A stretch of 43,343 nucleotides of DNA from Lachnospiraceae bacterium. Its GTDB lineage: Bacteria > Bacillota > Clostridia > Lachnospirales > Lachnospiraceae. Shown one piece after another: positions 1 through 7,639 of the stretch. Under the pieces are notes generated by a model. It had not been told where the DNA came from and made no database searches. It saw nothing but the letters and a program-made list of their open reading frames with translations. Made by a program: the position numbers and the translations under genes. The DNA is taken from positions 1-43,343 of the forward strand of contig JAFWVX010000008.1 in the NCBI GenBank assembly GCA_017523785.1, read 5' to 3'. Each line of letters starts with the position of its first letter. Position 1 is the first letter of the stretch.

Positions 1-1
1 C

Positions 2-1399
2 AACGTTGGTGACAATGTTGGTGATGTCGCTGGTATGGGTGCAGACTTATTTGAGTCATATGTTGGCGCAATAATTTCTGCTATAACTCTTTCTGTTGCA
101 GCACCAGCAATCGGAAATAGAGGAGTTATATTCACATTTGTTCTCGCTGCAGCTGGAATACTTGCAGCTATCATCGGTGCACAGTTTGTAAGAGGAAATG
201 GTAATCCTCAAAAGGCACTCAACACTGGAACATATGTTTCATCAGCTATAGTTGTAGTAGCAGCAATTTTATTCTCAAACACTATTTTAGGAAATGTAAA
301 ATATGGAATTGCTATCATAGCTGGACTCTTAGTTGGAGTTATAATTGGAAAGATTACAGAGGTTTATACTTCTGCAGATTATAAATCAGTTAAGCATATT
401 GCAGAGCAATCAAATAAGGGTGGAGCAGCAACTACTATAATTTCAGGTATAGCAGTTGGTATGAAATCTACTTGGATTACAATTGTTCTTATATGTCTTG
501 CAACAATCATTGCATATAATTTCGGAAGTCAAGTTGACGGAATGGCAGGAGGACTTTATGGTATCGCACTTGCTGCAGTTGGAATGCTTTCTACTACAGG
601 TATCACTGTAGCAGTTGATGCTTATGGACCAATAGCAGATAATGCTGGTGGTATCGCAGAGATGTCTGGGCTTGAAGAATCAGTTAGAGAAATAACTGAT
701 ACGCTTGACTCAGTTGGAAATACAACAGCTGCTATGGGTAAAGGTTTTGCCATTGGTTCAGCTGCACTCACGGCACTTGCACTCTTCGTATCATATGCAA
801 ATGCAGTTAAATTATTTGAAAGTGGAATTAATATATTAGAGCCAAACACTGTTGTTGGACTTTTAATCGGAGCAATGCTTCCATTCTTATTCTCAGCATT
901 CACTATGGAATCTGTGTCTAAGGCAGCAGGTGATATGGTTACTGAAGTAGTTAGACAGATGCAGCAAATCCCAGGTCTTAAAGAGGGAAATGCAAAGGCT
1001 GATTATAAGAGATGCGTAGAGATTTCTACTCATGCTTCACTTAGAGAAATGGTTCTTCCAGGTCTCCTTGCAGTTCTTGTTCCTATAATTGTAGGATGTA
1101 TTCCATTCCTTGGAACTAAGGCACTCGGCGGTGTTCTTGCAGGAAGTCTTGCATCAGGAGTTTGTATGGCTATCTTTATGAGTAATGCAGGCGGAGCTTG
1201 GGACAATGCTAAAAAGTATATTGAGCAAGGAGCATTTGGTGGAAAAGGTTCAGATACTCATAAGGCAGCAGTTGTAGGTGATACTGTTGGTGATCCATTT
1301 AAAGATACTTCAGGACCATCAATCAACATTTTAATAAAACTCATGACCATTGTTTCGCTTGTCTTTGCACCATTATTTTTAAAATTTGCAGGGGCATAG
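2..1399 (+). CDS. hppA: K+-dependent membrane-bound ion-pumping pyrophosphatase (5' truncated by window edge)
   Basis: Integral membrane pyrophosphatase that couples hydrolysis of pyrophosphate to H+ and/or Na+ export. The reading frame is open from base 2 and begins inside the hallmark motif [18 protein letters not shown], so roughly the first third of the protein lies outside the window. The second hallmark, [15 protein letters not shown], is near the C-terminus (bases 1277-1321), followed by the last membrane helix. The segment [10 protein letters not shown] (bases 716-745) has Ala where K+-independent enzymes carry Lys, which by established family rules marks the K+-dependent class. Whether it pumps H+, Na+ or both depends on residues upstream of the window. 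About a dozen hydrophobic segments are visible. A good hairpin terminator follows directly. Confidence 0.95.
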   Translation, partial: NVGDNVGDVAGMGADLFESYVGAIISAITLSVAAPAIGNRGVIFTFVLAAAGILAAIIGAQFVRGNGNPQKALNTGTYVSSAIVVVAAILFSNTILGNVKYGIAIIAGLLVGVIIGKITEVYTSADYKSVKHIAEQSNKGGAATTIISGIAVGMKSTWITIVLICLATIIAYNFGSQVDGMAGGLYGIALAAVGMLSTTGITVAVDAYGPIADNAGGIAEMSGLEESVREITDTLDSVGNTTAAMGKGFAIGSAALTALALFVSYANAVKLFESGINILEPNTVVGLLIGAMLPFLFSAFTMESVSKAAGDMVTEVVRQMQQIPGLKEGNAKADYKRCVEISTHASLREMVLPGLLAVLVPIIVGCIPFLGTKALGGVLAGSLASGVCMAIFMSNAGGAWDNAKKYIEQGAFGGKGSDTHKAAVVGDTVGDPFKDTSGPSINILIKLMTIVSLVFAPLFLKFAGA

Positions 1400-1405
1400 T
1401 TAGTT

Positions 1406-1440
1406 AAAAAAGGGGAGGAAATAAACCACCCCTTTTATTA
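1406..1440 (+). terminator. Intrinsic terminator after hppA
   Basis: AAAAGGGG (1408-1415) pairs with CCCCTTTT (1429-1436). GG/CC pairs continue inward past a single A/A mismatch to a 7-base loop. The stem ends in a T-rich run, 8 bases after the pyrophosphatase stop codon. Confidence 0.8.
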
Positions 1441-1451
1441 TATAATGCATT

Positions 1452-2084
1452 ATGATTAAAAATGGATTAAAAAAAATATATATTGCATTAGTTTTGTTAA
1501 TACTTGTTAGTTTAAATATAGTTCCTGCGTATTCAGCAGCTTATTTTGATTTTTATCCTGCTAAGGATATCAATAATAAAACCATTACCTTAACTGGTGA
1601 TTCCTATGCTGGATATTTTGCTACCTTTGAATGCCACAAAGATTACAACATTTTAATTTATGCAGAAGCAGGAAAAAGTACAAAAGAAAATTACGAAATA
1701 ATGAAAACTGCCGTTGGGCTATATCCTGATACGATTGTAATTTCAGTAGGGGTAAATGACCACAACAAGAATGAAACGCCAGAGGGTTTCAGAGAAAGAC
1801 TTGATGAGATTCTCTCATTATGTAAACGCTATGGCAAAAAAGTGATTTTACATACCTATATGAGTTATGATGTTCAAGAATTTGCTGATAAGAAACATGA
1901 GTATGATGTAAAAGACTATGACGAAATCTTAAAAGACTTGGGCAAAAAATATAGCAATGCATTTTATATAGATATGTCAGACTATAATAATAAAGAGTTT
2001 TGGCAGAATGATAAAATTCACTACAACATAATATTTTATGATGAACTATACAATAGGATAAGTACAGCACTTATGTTGTTTTAA
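1452..2084 (+). CDS. Secreted SGNH/GDSL-type hydrolase
   Basis: Predicted exported esterase or acyl hydrolase of the SGNH fold; its substrate cannot be read from sequence. A basic N-terminus and hydrophobic segment (residues about 8-28, ending PAYSA) look like a signal peptide. The catalytic blocks are in order: GDS at 49-51 (nucleophile S51), GVND at 100-103 (oxyanion N102) and DKIH at 187-190 (D187, H190). At 210 residues it has the usual single-domain size. No clear Shine-Dalgarno sequence precedes ATG 1452; it sits just after the hppA terminator. The gene lies 3 bases before a second, related secreted hydrolase, so the pair is probably co-transcribed and may act on the same cell-surface ester. 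No acyltransferase partner is adjacent, although an MBOAT/AlgX pair occurs about 21 kb downstream. Confidence 0.75.
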   Translation: MIKNGLKKIYIALVLLILVSLNIVPAYSAAYFDFYPAKDINNKTITLTGDSYAGYFATFECHKDYNILIYAEAGKSTKENYEIMKTAVGLYPDTIVISVGVNDHNKNETPEGFRERLDEILSLCKRYGKKVILHTYMSYDVQEFADKKHEYDVKDYDEILKDLGKKYSNAFYIDMSDYNNKEFWQNDKIHYNIIFYDELYNRISTALMLF

Positions 2085-2087
2085 TAG

Positions 2088-2849
2088 ATGAAGAGATTTA
2101 TTTCTAAAATATTAATATTTTGTATGCTTGCATTGATAATGCCAAATAATAGTTTTGCTATAGAGATTACACCAGAATTTTTAGCAAAAGAGATGTTGCG
2201 TCTAAATAAGGAAGCTAGGATACCTGAGCTAAAAGCTGCCTACTATGCATTTGGTAACTTGATTGAGACAAAAGGAAAATTTGAAAATTTGGATATAGGC
2301 TGGCTTTCCTTTGACAAAGAGAATGACAAATTATTAATTGGTTGCTCTGGTGCAGTTTATTGTGGATATACATTGCAGGATGAAGGACTAAAAAAACTTG
2401 GCTATGACCTAATTGGATTTGGCGGAGTGTTTGATGATGAACTCATAGAGTTAATGCAGTCACTTGGAGATAAAAAGTATAAGAAAATAGTTATTTTCGG
2501 TGGAGTCAATGATTTAAATATTAGAGCAATGTATGAATTTACAGACATAGATTTATACTACTGCGAGATACTAAACAAGATGCTTGCTGAGGCAAAACAA
2601 CATTTGATAGACGAGAGCGGTGAAGTGTATTATGTGAAGGTTAAACCTATGATATATGGAATTGACTCAGGTGATGAATTATTTGTATATAGATACAATA
2701 ATATGGCTAAAGAGATAAATGACAATATTGAACTATTTGGCTATAAATCGTATGAGTTTCCACAGGATACAAGTGCGGAATATACCGAGCATTATGTGCA
2801 TTTTAATAATGCAACTGTGTATGAGGCAATGTTTAATGCCATAGGATAG
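2088..2849 (+). CDS. Secreted SGNH-like hydrolase with altered block I (GCS)
   Basis: Exported protein with a signal peptide (residues 1-24, ending NSFA) and an SGNH-like layout. Block I reads LLIGCSGAV (residues 82-90), so the usual GDS is GCS, with Ser87 kept and Asp replaced by Cys86. Block III is FGGVNDLN (N141), and a late EHYVHFNN supplies candidate catalytic His235 or His238. It starts 3 bases after its neighbour stops, with no obvious ribosome binding site, which suggests translational coupling. The length of 253 residues fits a single domain. The protein could be an active variant hydrolase or a binding protein that has lost turnover. The tandem arrangement suggests old duplication and divergence, but similarity outside the motifs is low, so this is inference. 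Confidence 0.6.
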   Translation: MKRFISKILIFCMLALIMPNNSFAIEITPEFLAKEMLRLNKEARIPELKAAYYAFGNLIETKGKFENLDIGWLSFDKENDKLLIGCSGAVYCGYTLQDEGLKKLGYDLIGFGGVFDDELIELMQSLGDKKYKKIVIFGGVNDLNIRAMYEFTDIDLYYCEILNKMLAEAKQHLIDESGEVYYVKVKPMIYGIDSGDELFVYRYNNMAKEINDNIELFGYKSYEFPQDTSAEYTEHYVHFNNATVYEAMFNAIG

Positions 2850-2860
2850 TTGATCAATTC

Positions 2861-2889
2861 TTTTAAAAAGTAATAAAATGTGTTATAAT
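2861..2889 (+). promoter_or_regulatory. Extended -10 promoter for gmk-rpoZ operon
   Basis: TATAAT at 2884-2889 is preceded by TGT, giving the extended -10 form TGnTATAAT. The -35 position (TTTTAA, 2861-2866, spacer 17) is weak. The Shine-Dalgarno AAAGGAG (2895-2901) and ATG 2906 follow, so the untranslated leader is only about 10 bases. Confidence 0.65.
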
Positions 2890-2905
2890 CTTATAAAGGA
2901 GAAAC

Positions 2906-3526
2906 ATGGAAGGGAAGCTTTTAGTAATATCGGGCTTATCTGCGGCTGGTAAGGGGACAATTGCAAAAGAACTCGTAAATAGATTTGATAATTTTGTCCT
3001 TTCTGTATCGGCTACCACAAGAGAAAAAAGAGGAAATGAAGTTGATGGCAAAGACTATTTTTTCATCTCAAAAGAGAAATTTGATGAGATGATAGATAAG
3101 AATGAGTTCCTCGAGTATGCCAAATATGTAAATAACTATTATGGCACGCCTAAAAAGTATGTGGAAGATAAGATAAGAGAAGGAAAAAATGTAATACTCG
3201 AGATTGAAATGCAGGGAGCTTTGCAGGTTAAGAAGATTTATGAAAAAGCGGTGTTGGTCTTCTTCCTTCCAAAAGATGCTAAGACTCAGAGAGAAAGACT
3301 TATAAATAGAAAAAGAGAGACGATTGAACAGATTGAGGAGAGAATTAGTCAGGCAGTAGTTGATGCGGAATATGCAATTCACTATGACTATGTACTAGTA
3401 AATGAGAATCTAGAAGACTCAATCAAAGATATGCAAGAAATTGTAGAAGATAAATACGACAAAACAAAAAATAAAACTGCTTTAAATATATTAGAAAAAA
3501 TAGTAAAGGATATTAAGGGGGAGTAA
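2906..3526 (+). CDS. gmk: Guanylate kinase
   Basis: Cytosolic enzyme converting GMP and ATP to GDP and ADP, essential for GTP supply. The P-loop GLSAAGKGT (residues 10-18) has the family's GxxxxGKG form. Further guanylate kinase signatures include SATTREKR and GxDYFFISKEKF (GMP-binding region, residues about 33-56) and LEYA. The length of 206 residues is standard. The start is supported by AAAGGAG five bases upstream. The gene is the head of an operon with rpoZ, whose ribosome binding site lies in the last codons of gmk. The gmk-rpoZ order is widely conserved in Firmicutes. Confidence 0.97.
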   Translation: MEGKLLVISGLSAAGKGTIAKELVNRFDNFVLSVSATTREKRGNEVDGKDYFFISKEKFDEMIDKNEFLEYAKYVNNYYGTPKKYVEDKIREGKNVILEIEMQGALQVKKIYEKAVLVFFLPKDAKTQRERLINRKRETIEQIEERISQAVVDAEYAIHYDYVLVNENLEDSIKDMQEIVEDKYDKTKNKTALNILEKIVKDIKGE

Positions 3527-3527
3527 A

Positions 3528-3752
3528 ATGTTTGAACCATCAGGACAAGAATTAATCAATATTGCAAATGAGAGCATATTGAATGACAATGAGAAAATTA
3601 AGAGCAAGTATACTGTTATTATTGCTGCAGCAAAGAGAGCAAGACAGTTAGTTGACGAAAAGGACTTCAGAGTAGAAGAGGGTGCAAACCCACTTACTGT
3701 TGCTATTGATGAGATTAAAAATAAAGAAGTTAAGATTGAACCGGAAGTATAG
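3528..3752 (+). CDS. rpoZ: DNA-directed RNA polymerase omega subunit
   Basis: Small subunit that assists assembly and stability of RNA polymerase by clamping the beta' C-terminus. The 74-residue protein carries the family core: KSKYTVIIAAAKRARQL followed by NPLTVAIDEI, which pairs with the polymerase tail. A GGGGGAG ribosome binding site is embedded in the last bases of gmk, and only one base separates the two genes, so translation is likely coupled. Confidence 0.95.
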   Translation: MFEPSGQELINIANESILNDNEKIKSKYTVIIAAAKRARQLVDEKDFRVEEGANPLTVAIDEIKNKEVKIEPEV

Positions 3753-3758
3753 TTAATC

Positions 3759-5051
3759 ATGAAATGCTGTTTCATAACTTTAGGATGCGATAAAAATACA
3801 GTTGATTCTGAAAAGATTTTTAAGTTATTTATTGATAAGTATAAGTGTGAAATAGTATTAAAGCCAGAAGATGCTGATATAGTCATTTTAAATACCTGTG
3901 CATTTATAAAAGATGCAAAGCAAGAAAGTATTGACTATATCAACTATCTAGTTTCATTAAAGAAAAAGAATAAAATTAAGAAGATACTCGTGACTGGCTG
4001 TCTTGTGTCTGAAAATAATAAGACAGGACAGTATGATGAACTATTTAAAGATGTAGATGTATCTTTGAAACTTTCAGAGTATGTATCTGATTTAGATAAG
4101 GTAAATGATAGGGTGAATGATATCCTATCATTTTCTTCGTTTTTGAAGGTTTGTGATGGATGCAATAAGTATTGCTCTTACTGTATCATCCCATATCTTA
4201 GGGGAAGTCTAAAAAGTAATACAATCGAAAATCTCGTAGCTGAAACTAAGAAACTCGCGAAGAATGGTGTAAAAGAATTAAATATAGTTGGCCAAGATGT
4301 TCTCGCATATGGAATGGATATTAAAGATGACAAAAACTTTAATCTTGCAAAAGAGAAGCCAATAGTCACTTTGATTAACGAGATATCTAAAATAGACGGC
4401 ATAGAGTGGATTAGACTTTTATATTGCTATCCAGAAGAGATAGATGACTCAGTTATCGATTTGATTAAGAATAATGACAAGGTTCTTCCATATATAGATA
4501 TTCCTATTCAGCATGCAAATGATAAAATATTAAAACTTATGAATAGGAGGACTACTAAGGCTGAGGTAAAAGAACTTATCAATAAACTTAGAGAAAATAT
4601 TCCAAACATCTGTATAAGAACAACTCTTATAGTTGGTTTCCCTGGTGAGACAGAAGAGGATTTTGAAGAACTTGCCGACTTTGTGAAAGAGATTAGATTT
4701 GATAAACTTGGAGTATTTACATATAGTAGAGAAAAACTTTCTAAGTCATATGATTTACCTAATCAGGTAGATGAAAATGTAAAAAATATAAGAAGAAAGA
4801 AAATCTTAGATATTCAGAAAGACATAGTTAAAGATTTAAATCACGAAAAAGTCGGCTATGTGTATAATTCTATAGTTGAAGGCAAAATGCCAAATAAGAA
4901 AGATGAGTATTTAGTTAGACCTTATTTCAATGCAAGAGACATAGATGATAAAGTTATAGTTAAGTCAAAAGAATTACTTTTATCAGGCTCTTTTGTAAAT
5001 GTAGAAATTACAAAGTCAAAGGGTTATGATTTAGAAGGAAAAATTATATAG
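3759..5051 (+). CDS. rimO: Ribosomal protein S12 methylthiotransferase
   Basis: Radical-SAM enzyme that adds a methylthio group to the conserved aspartate of ribosomal protein S12. The N-terminal UPF0004 domain has three cluster cysteines (C10 in TLGCDKN, C47 in NTCAFI, C81 in TGCLV). The radical-SAM motif CNKYCSYC (C135, C139, C142; CX3CX2C) binds the second 4Fe-4S cluster. A C-terminal TRAM domain (residues about 365-430) would bind RNA or the substrate. RimO is favoured over MiaB because of the IPYLRG/QDVLAYG context and a length of 430, but the two families are close. The gene follows rpoZ by 6 bases without a strong ribosome binding site, and the pgsA ribosome binding site overlaps its stop. 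Confidence 0.92.
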   Translation: MKCCFITLGCDKNTVDSEKIFKLFIDKYKCEIVLKPEDADIVILNTCAFIKDAKQESIDYINYLVSLKKKNKIKKILVTGCLVSENNKTGQYDELFKDVDVSLKLSEYVSDLDKVNDRVNDILSFSSFLKVCDGCNKYCSYCIIPYLRGSLKSNTIENLVAETKKLAKNGVKELNIVGQDVLAYGMDIKDDKNFNLAKEKPIVTLINEISKIDGIEWIRLLYCYPEEIDDSVIDLIKNNDKVLPYIDIPIQHANDKILKLMNRRTTKAEVKELINKLRENIPNICIRTTLIVGFPGETEEDFEELADFVKEIRFDKLGVFTYSREKLSKSYDLPNQVDENVKNIRRKKILDIQKDIVKDLNHEKVGYVYNSIVEGKMPNKKDEYLVRPYFNARDIDDKVIVKSKELLLSGSFVNVEITKSKGYDLEGKII

Positions 5052-5060
5052 GAGATGCAG

Positions 5061-5627
5061 ATGAATTTACCAAATAAGTTGACATTATCAAGGGTAATAG
5101 CTATTCCAATATTCATAGTATTTTTTGTACTTGGAACTTTAAACAAAAGAACAGGCTATGATGCAATAAATATATATAGAGCGATGGCTGCAGCTATTTT
5201 TGTAGTGGCATCTATAACTGACTATTTCGACGGAAAAATTGCAAGAGAGAGAAATCTCATAACGAATTTTGGTAAACTTATGGACCCACTTGCTGATAAG
5301 ATGCTCGTCGTTACTGCGATGATACTATTAACTGAAAGTAAAGAGATACATTATCTCTGCACTCTCGTTGTGGTTCTGCGAGAATTGACTATCTCATCTA
5401 TTAGACTTATAGCACTTGAAAAGGGAATAGTAATTGCTGCATCTATCTGGGGAAAATTAAAAACTGCCACACAGATGGTTTCGCTTGTTCTTATTCTATT
5501 TAACTTTTATAAGATAAACGAACTTGCATTCTTCCTAACTTATGGCTTGTTTTATATATCAACTGTATTCGTAATCATTTCACTTATAGATTATATTGTA
5601 AAGAGTAAGGAAGTATTTTTATCATAA
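5061..5627 (+). CDS. pgsA: CDP-diacylglycerol--glycerol-3-phosphate 3-phosphatidyltransferase
   Basis: Membrane enzyme making phosphatidylglycerol phosphate, the committed step to phosphatidylglycerol and cardiolipin. The CDP-alcohol phosphotransferase signature DGx2ARx8Gx3Dx3D is complete: DGKIARERN, then NFGKLMDPLADK. Four to six hydrophobic segments are visible. I chose ATG 5061, not the ATG at 5055: the Shine-Dalgarno ATAGGAG (about 5048-5054) abuts 5055 but is properly spaced from 5061, and MNLPNKLTLSR is the typical family N-terminus. The rimO-pgsA-cinA order is common in clostridial and bacillar genomes. Confidence 0.94.
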   Translation: MNLPNKLTLSRVIAIPIFIVFFVLGTLNKRTGYDAINIYRAMAAAIFVVASITDYFDGKIARERNLITNFGKLMDPLADKMLVVTAMILLTESKEIHYLCTLVVVLRELTISSIRLIALEKGIVIAASIWGKLKTATQMVSLVLILFNFYKINELAFFLTYGLFYISTVFVIISLIDYIVKSKEVFLS

Positions 5628-5628
5628 T

Positions 5629-6087
5629 ATGTATGTAAATGTAGTTAAAAAATTAATAGCAAAGCAAATTAGTATATCTGCATTTGAGTCAATGACTGGA
5701 GGACTTATTACTAAACTTATAACCGATGTGCCAGGAAGTTCTTCTATCTTGTCTGAAAGTTTTGTCTTGTATTCAAATGACGCAAAGGTGACGGTGCTTG
5801 GCGTAGATGCAGGTTTGATAGAGAGGTATGGTGTCGTATCTAAGGAAGTTGCGAAAGATATGGTTGTGAAACTTAAGATGTTTACTGGCAAAGACATTTG
5901 CATCTCTACTACTGGAAATGCAGGACCTGATATCTGTGACAATAAACCAGTTGGAAGAGTGTATGTGGGAATTAATTATTTTGATGATGTAAATGTCTAT
6001 GAGTTAGATATTGATGGTGATAGAGATAAAGTTAGAAATAAGACTGCAGAGTTCGTATTTGATAAATTAGATGAATTGGTAAAATGA
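5629..6087 (+). CDS. Stand-alone CinA C-terminal domain, nicotinamide-nucleotide amidase-like (PncC)
   Basis: The 152-residue protein matches only the C-terminal (PncC) domain of CinA, which deamidates nicotinamide mononucleotide in pyridine-nucleotide recycling. It lacks the N-terminal MoaB-like/COG1058 domain. Visible motifs are FESMTGG at residues 19-25 (normally AESCTGG; Ser21 kept, Cys replaced by Met), VPGSS, LYSNDAK (Tyr48 and Lys53 kept) and STTGNAGP. The Ser-Tyr-Lys set assigned to catalysis in this family is therefore present. It follows pgsA by one base, in the position where full-length cinA normally sits, so it is probably a domain-reduced cinA. Its stop overlaps the next start (ATGA). 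Confidence 0.85.
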   Translation: MYVNVVKKLIAKQISISAFESMTGGLITKLITDVPGSSSILSESFVLYSNDAKVTVLGVDAGLIERYGVVSKEVAKDMVVKLKMFTGKDICISTTGNAGPDICDNKPVGRVYVGINYFDDVNVYELDIDGDRDKVRNKTAEFVFDKLDELVK

Positions 6088-6866
6088 TAATTTTAAAAAC
6101 AATTTTATATGTGTTGTTGTTTATAATATTGGCAGTTTTGCTCATAGTATTTCTATTGTTAATTATTCCATTTAAATACACACTAAAGTTGTATAATGAA
6201 AATGACGAGCTCTATGGCCTTGACTTTAACTATATTGTTGTTAATCTAAAAGGCGAACTTAGATTTAAACCAAAGTTTCTTTTGAAGATGACTATATTTA
6301 ATAAGACCATTGTAGATACAAGTGTCAAGAAAGAAAAGAAGAAGAAAGATAGCATTGAAGATACTGACTTCATAAAGAATAAAGGACTTGAGAAAGAGAT
6401 AAGTGCTGGATCTAAGGAAATCAAGAAATTATTCCTAAGTGCCAAAAAGTCAGAACTAAGAATCAAGAAAGAAAATAAGGAAGCTTTAACTAAAAAAGAG
6501 AAGCGAGAAAAGATTAAGGCAAGTAATTCTATAATAGATTCATTTAAGAAATTGCTGCCAAGTGATTTAATCTATGTCATAAAGAGATTTGTAGCTGAAG
6601 GAATCTGTGTATTAGAAAAAATTAAACCTAATACCTGCGAGATAGATTTTAAATATGGAGAGAAAGACCCATATAAAAAAGGACTTATGCTTGCTGTTAT
6701 GTCGCCGCTATATGCTATGATGGGTGACAAATTGAAAATTAATCAAAACTCAAAAAAGGGCGATTATTATAAAGTAACTTATACGAGAAGACCCGTGCTT
6801 ATAACTCTACTTGGACCAATTATAAGATTGCTACTTGATAGTAAGGTCAGAAAATTCATATTTTAA
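6084..6866 (+). CDS. DUF2953 membrane protein (YtfI-like)
   Basis: Predicted single-pass membrane protein. One strong hydrophobic helix (residues about 2-28) is followed by a very Lys/Glu-rich middle (about 75-150) and a C-terminal part with the DUF2953 features (GICVLEKIKPNTCEIDFKYGEKDPY, then YTRRPV near the end; only the general pattern is used here). In Bacillus subtilis the homologue ytfI lies beside ytfJ (gerW). The same neighbour order here supports the call and suggests a sporulation-linked role, though the biochemical function is unknown. The start codon overlaps the upstream stop by four bases. Confidence 0.75.
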   Translation: MIILKTILYVLLFIILAVLLIVFLLLIIPFKYTLKLYNENDELYGLDFNYIVVNLKGELRFKPKFLLKMTIFNKTIVDTSVKKEKKKKDSIEDTDFIKNKGLEKEISAGSKEIKKLFLSAKKSELRIKKENKEALTKKEKREKIKASNSIIDSFKKLLPSDLIYVIKRFVAEGICVLEKIKPNTCEIDFKYGEKDPYKKGLMLAVMSPLYAMMGDKLKINQNSKKGDYYKVTYTRRPVLITLLGPIIRLLLDSKVRKFIF

Positions 6867-6884
6867 AAGAAATAATATTTGATA

Positions 6885-6913
6885 TTGTAAAAATCTTAAT
6901 GATATTTTATAAT
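6885..6913 (+). promoter_or_regulatory. Sigma-A-type promoter for gerW
   Basis: TTGTAA (6885-6890), 17-base spacer, TATAAT (6908-6913). Transcription would start near 6920, just before the ribosome binding site GGAGGAA (6922-6928), leaving a leader of about 12 bases. No sporulation-sigma consensus was recognised here. Confidence 0.6.
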
Positions 6914-6931
6914 ACATATATGGAGGAAGCC

Positions 6932-7312
6932 ATGGATAATAAGATGAAAGAGAATATAAAAGCAGTATTTGATGGAATCGCTGCCATTTCTAATACTAAG
7001 CAGGTAGTAGGAGAGCCTTATACAGTGGGCGACACTACTATAGTGCCATTTTTAGAGACAAGCATGGGTGCTGGCTTTGGTGCCTTTAACTCTGAGAAAG
7101 ATGCAGGTGGTATGGCTTGCAGTGTGAAACCAGTAGCCTGCCTTATAATTCAAAATGGCTTCACAAAGGTTGTAAGTATCACTAATCAAGACCCTATAGC
7201 AAAGGCACTTGATATGATACCTGATTTGGTTGACAAAATGACCCAAAAAGGCGTGCACGACCCAGAGGTATCAGAGGCGATAGAAGAGATTAAGGACAGC
7301 TACGAGGGCTAA
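6932..7312 (+). CDS. GerW family sporulation/germination protein (YtfJ)
   Basis: Small protein of the GerW/YtfJ family, known in Bacillus for a role in lysozyme-dependent spore germination. The visible family pattern is VVGEPYTVGDTTIVPF, then a Gly-rich SMGAGFGAF, a central AGGMACSVKPVACLIIQNG segment and a C-terminal acidic helix. An upstream ATG at 6899 is open in the same frame, but the strong GGAGGAA at 6922-6928 fixes the start at 6932 and gives 126 residues. The gene has its own promoter. Together with DUF2953 it suggests the organism descends from or still is a spore former; clostridial relatives that do not sporulate can retain the gene. Confidence 0.88.
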   Translation: MDNKMKENIKAVFDGIAAISNTKQVVGEPYTVGDTTIVPFLETSMGAGFGAFNSEKDAGGMACSVKPVACLIIQNGFTKVVSITNQDPIAKALDMIPDLVDKMTQKGVHDPEVSEAIEEIKDSYEG

Positions 7313-7321
7313 TTTTTGCTA

Positions 7322-7350
7322 TTGCAATAGTGTTTTCAATATGCTATAAT
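7322..7350 (+). promoter_or_regulatory. Strong sigma-A promoter for rpmB
   Basis: TTGCAA (7322-7327), exact 17-base spacer, TATAAT (7345-7350) preceded by TGC (extended -10). The leader to ATG 7399 is about 42 bases and ends in AGGAGGTG (7387-7394). Confidence 0.75.
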
Positions 7351-7398
7351 AAGTTGCTCACAAAAGATTATATTTTCATAATATATAGGAGGTGCCAT

Positions 7399-7584
7399 AT
7401 GGCAAAGTGTGCGGTTTGTGAAAAGGGAGTGAAGTTTGGCAATGCCGTTAGTCACTCTCACAGAAGATCTAATAGAACATTCAAAGCTAATCTTAAACAC
7501 GTAACTATAAAGACTGAAGAAGGAAATAAGAAATGCTATGTATGTACTAGATGCCTTCGCTCAGGTAAAGTAGAAAGAGCATAA
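7399..7584 (+). CDS. rpmB: 50S ribosomal protein L28 (zinc-ribbon, C+ form)
   Basis: Large-subunit ribosomal protein of 61 residues. The motif MAKCAVCEKG supplies the first CxxC pair (C4, C7) and CYVCTRC near the C-terminus supplies the second, so this is the zinc-binding C+ paralogue. The core HSHRRSNRTFKANL matches L28. An ATG 69 bases upstream is open in frame, but AGGAGGTG five bases before ATG 7399 and the family N-terminus decide the start. The gene is monocistronic between its own promoter and a strong bidirectional terminator. Confidence 0.96.
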   Translation: MAKCAVCEKGVKFGNAVSHSHRRSNRTFKANLKHVTIKTEEGNKKCYVCTRCLRSGKVERA

Positions 7585-7585
7585 T

Positions 7586-7615
7586 AAAAAAACACACTAT
7601 AAAGTGTGTTTTTTT
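7586..7615. terminator. Bidirectional terminator between rpmB and the TRAP operon
   Basis: AAAAAACACACT (about 7587-7598), a 4-base loop, then AGTGTGTTTTTT (7603-7614). The A-run upstream and T-run downstream make it work for rpmB on the plus strand and for the converging TRAP permease on the minus strand. Confidence 0.9.
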
Positions 7616-7639
7616 ATTTAATACATTTATCTTTTAGTA

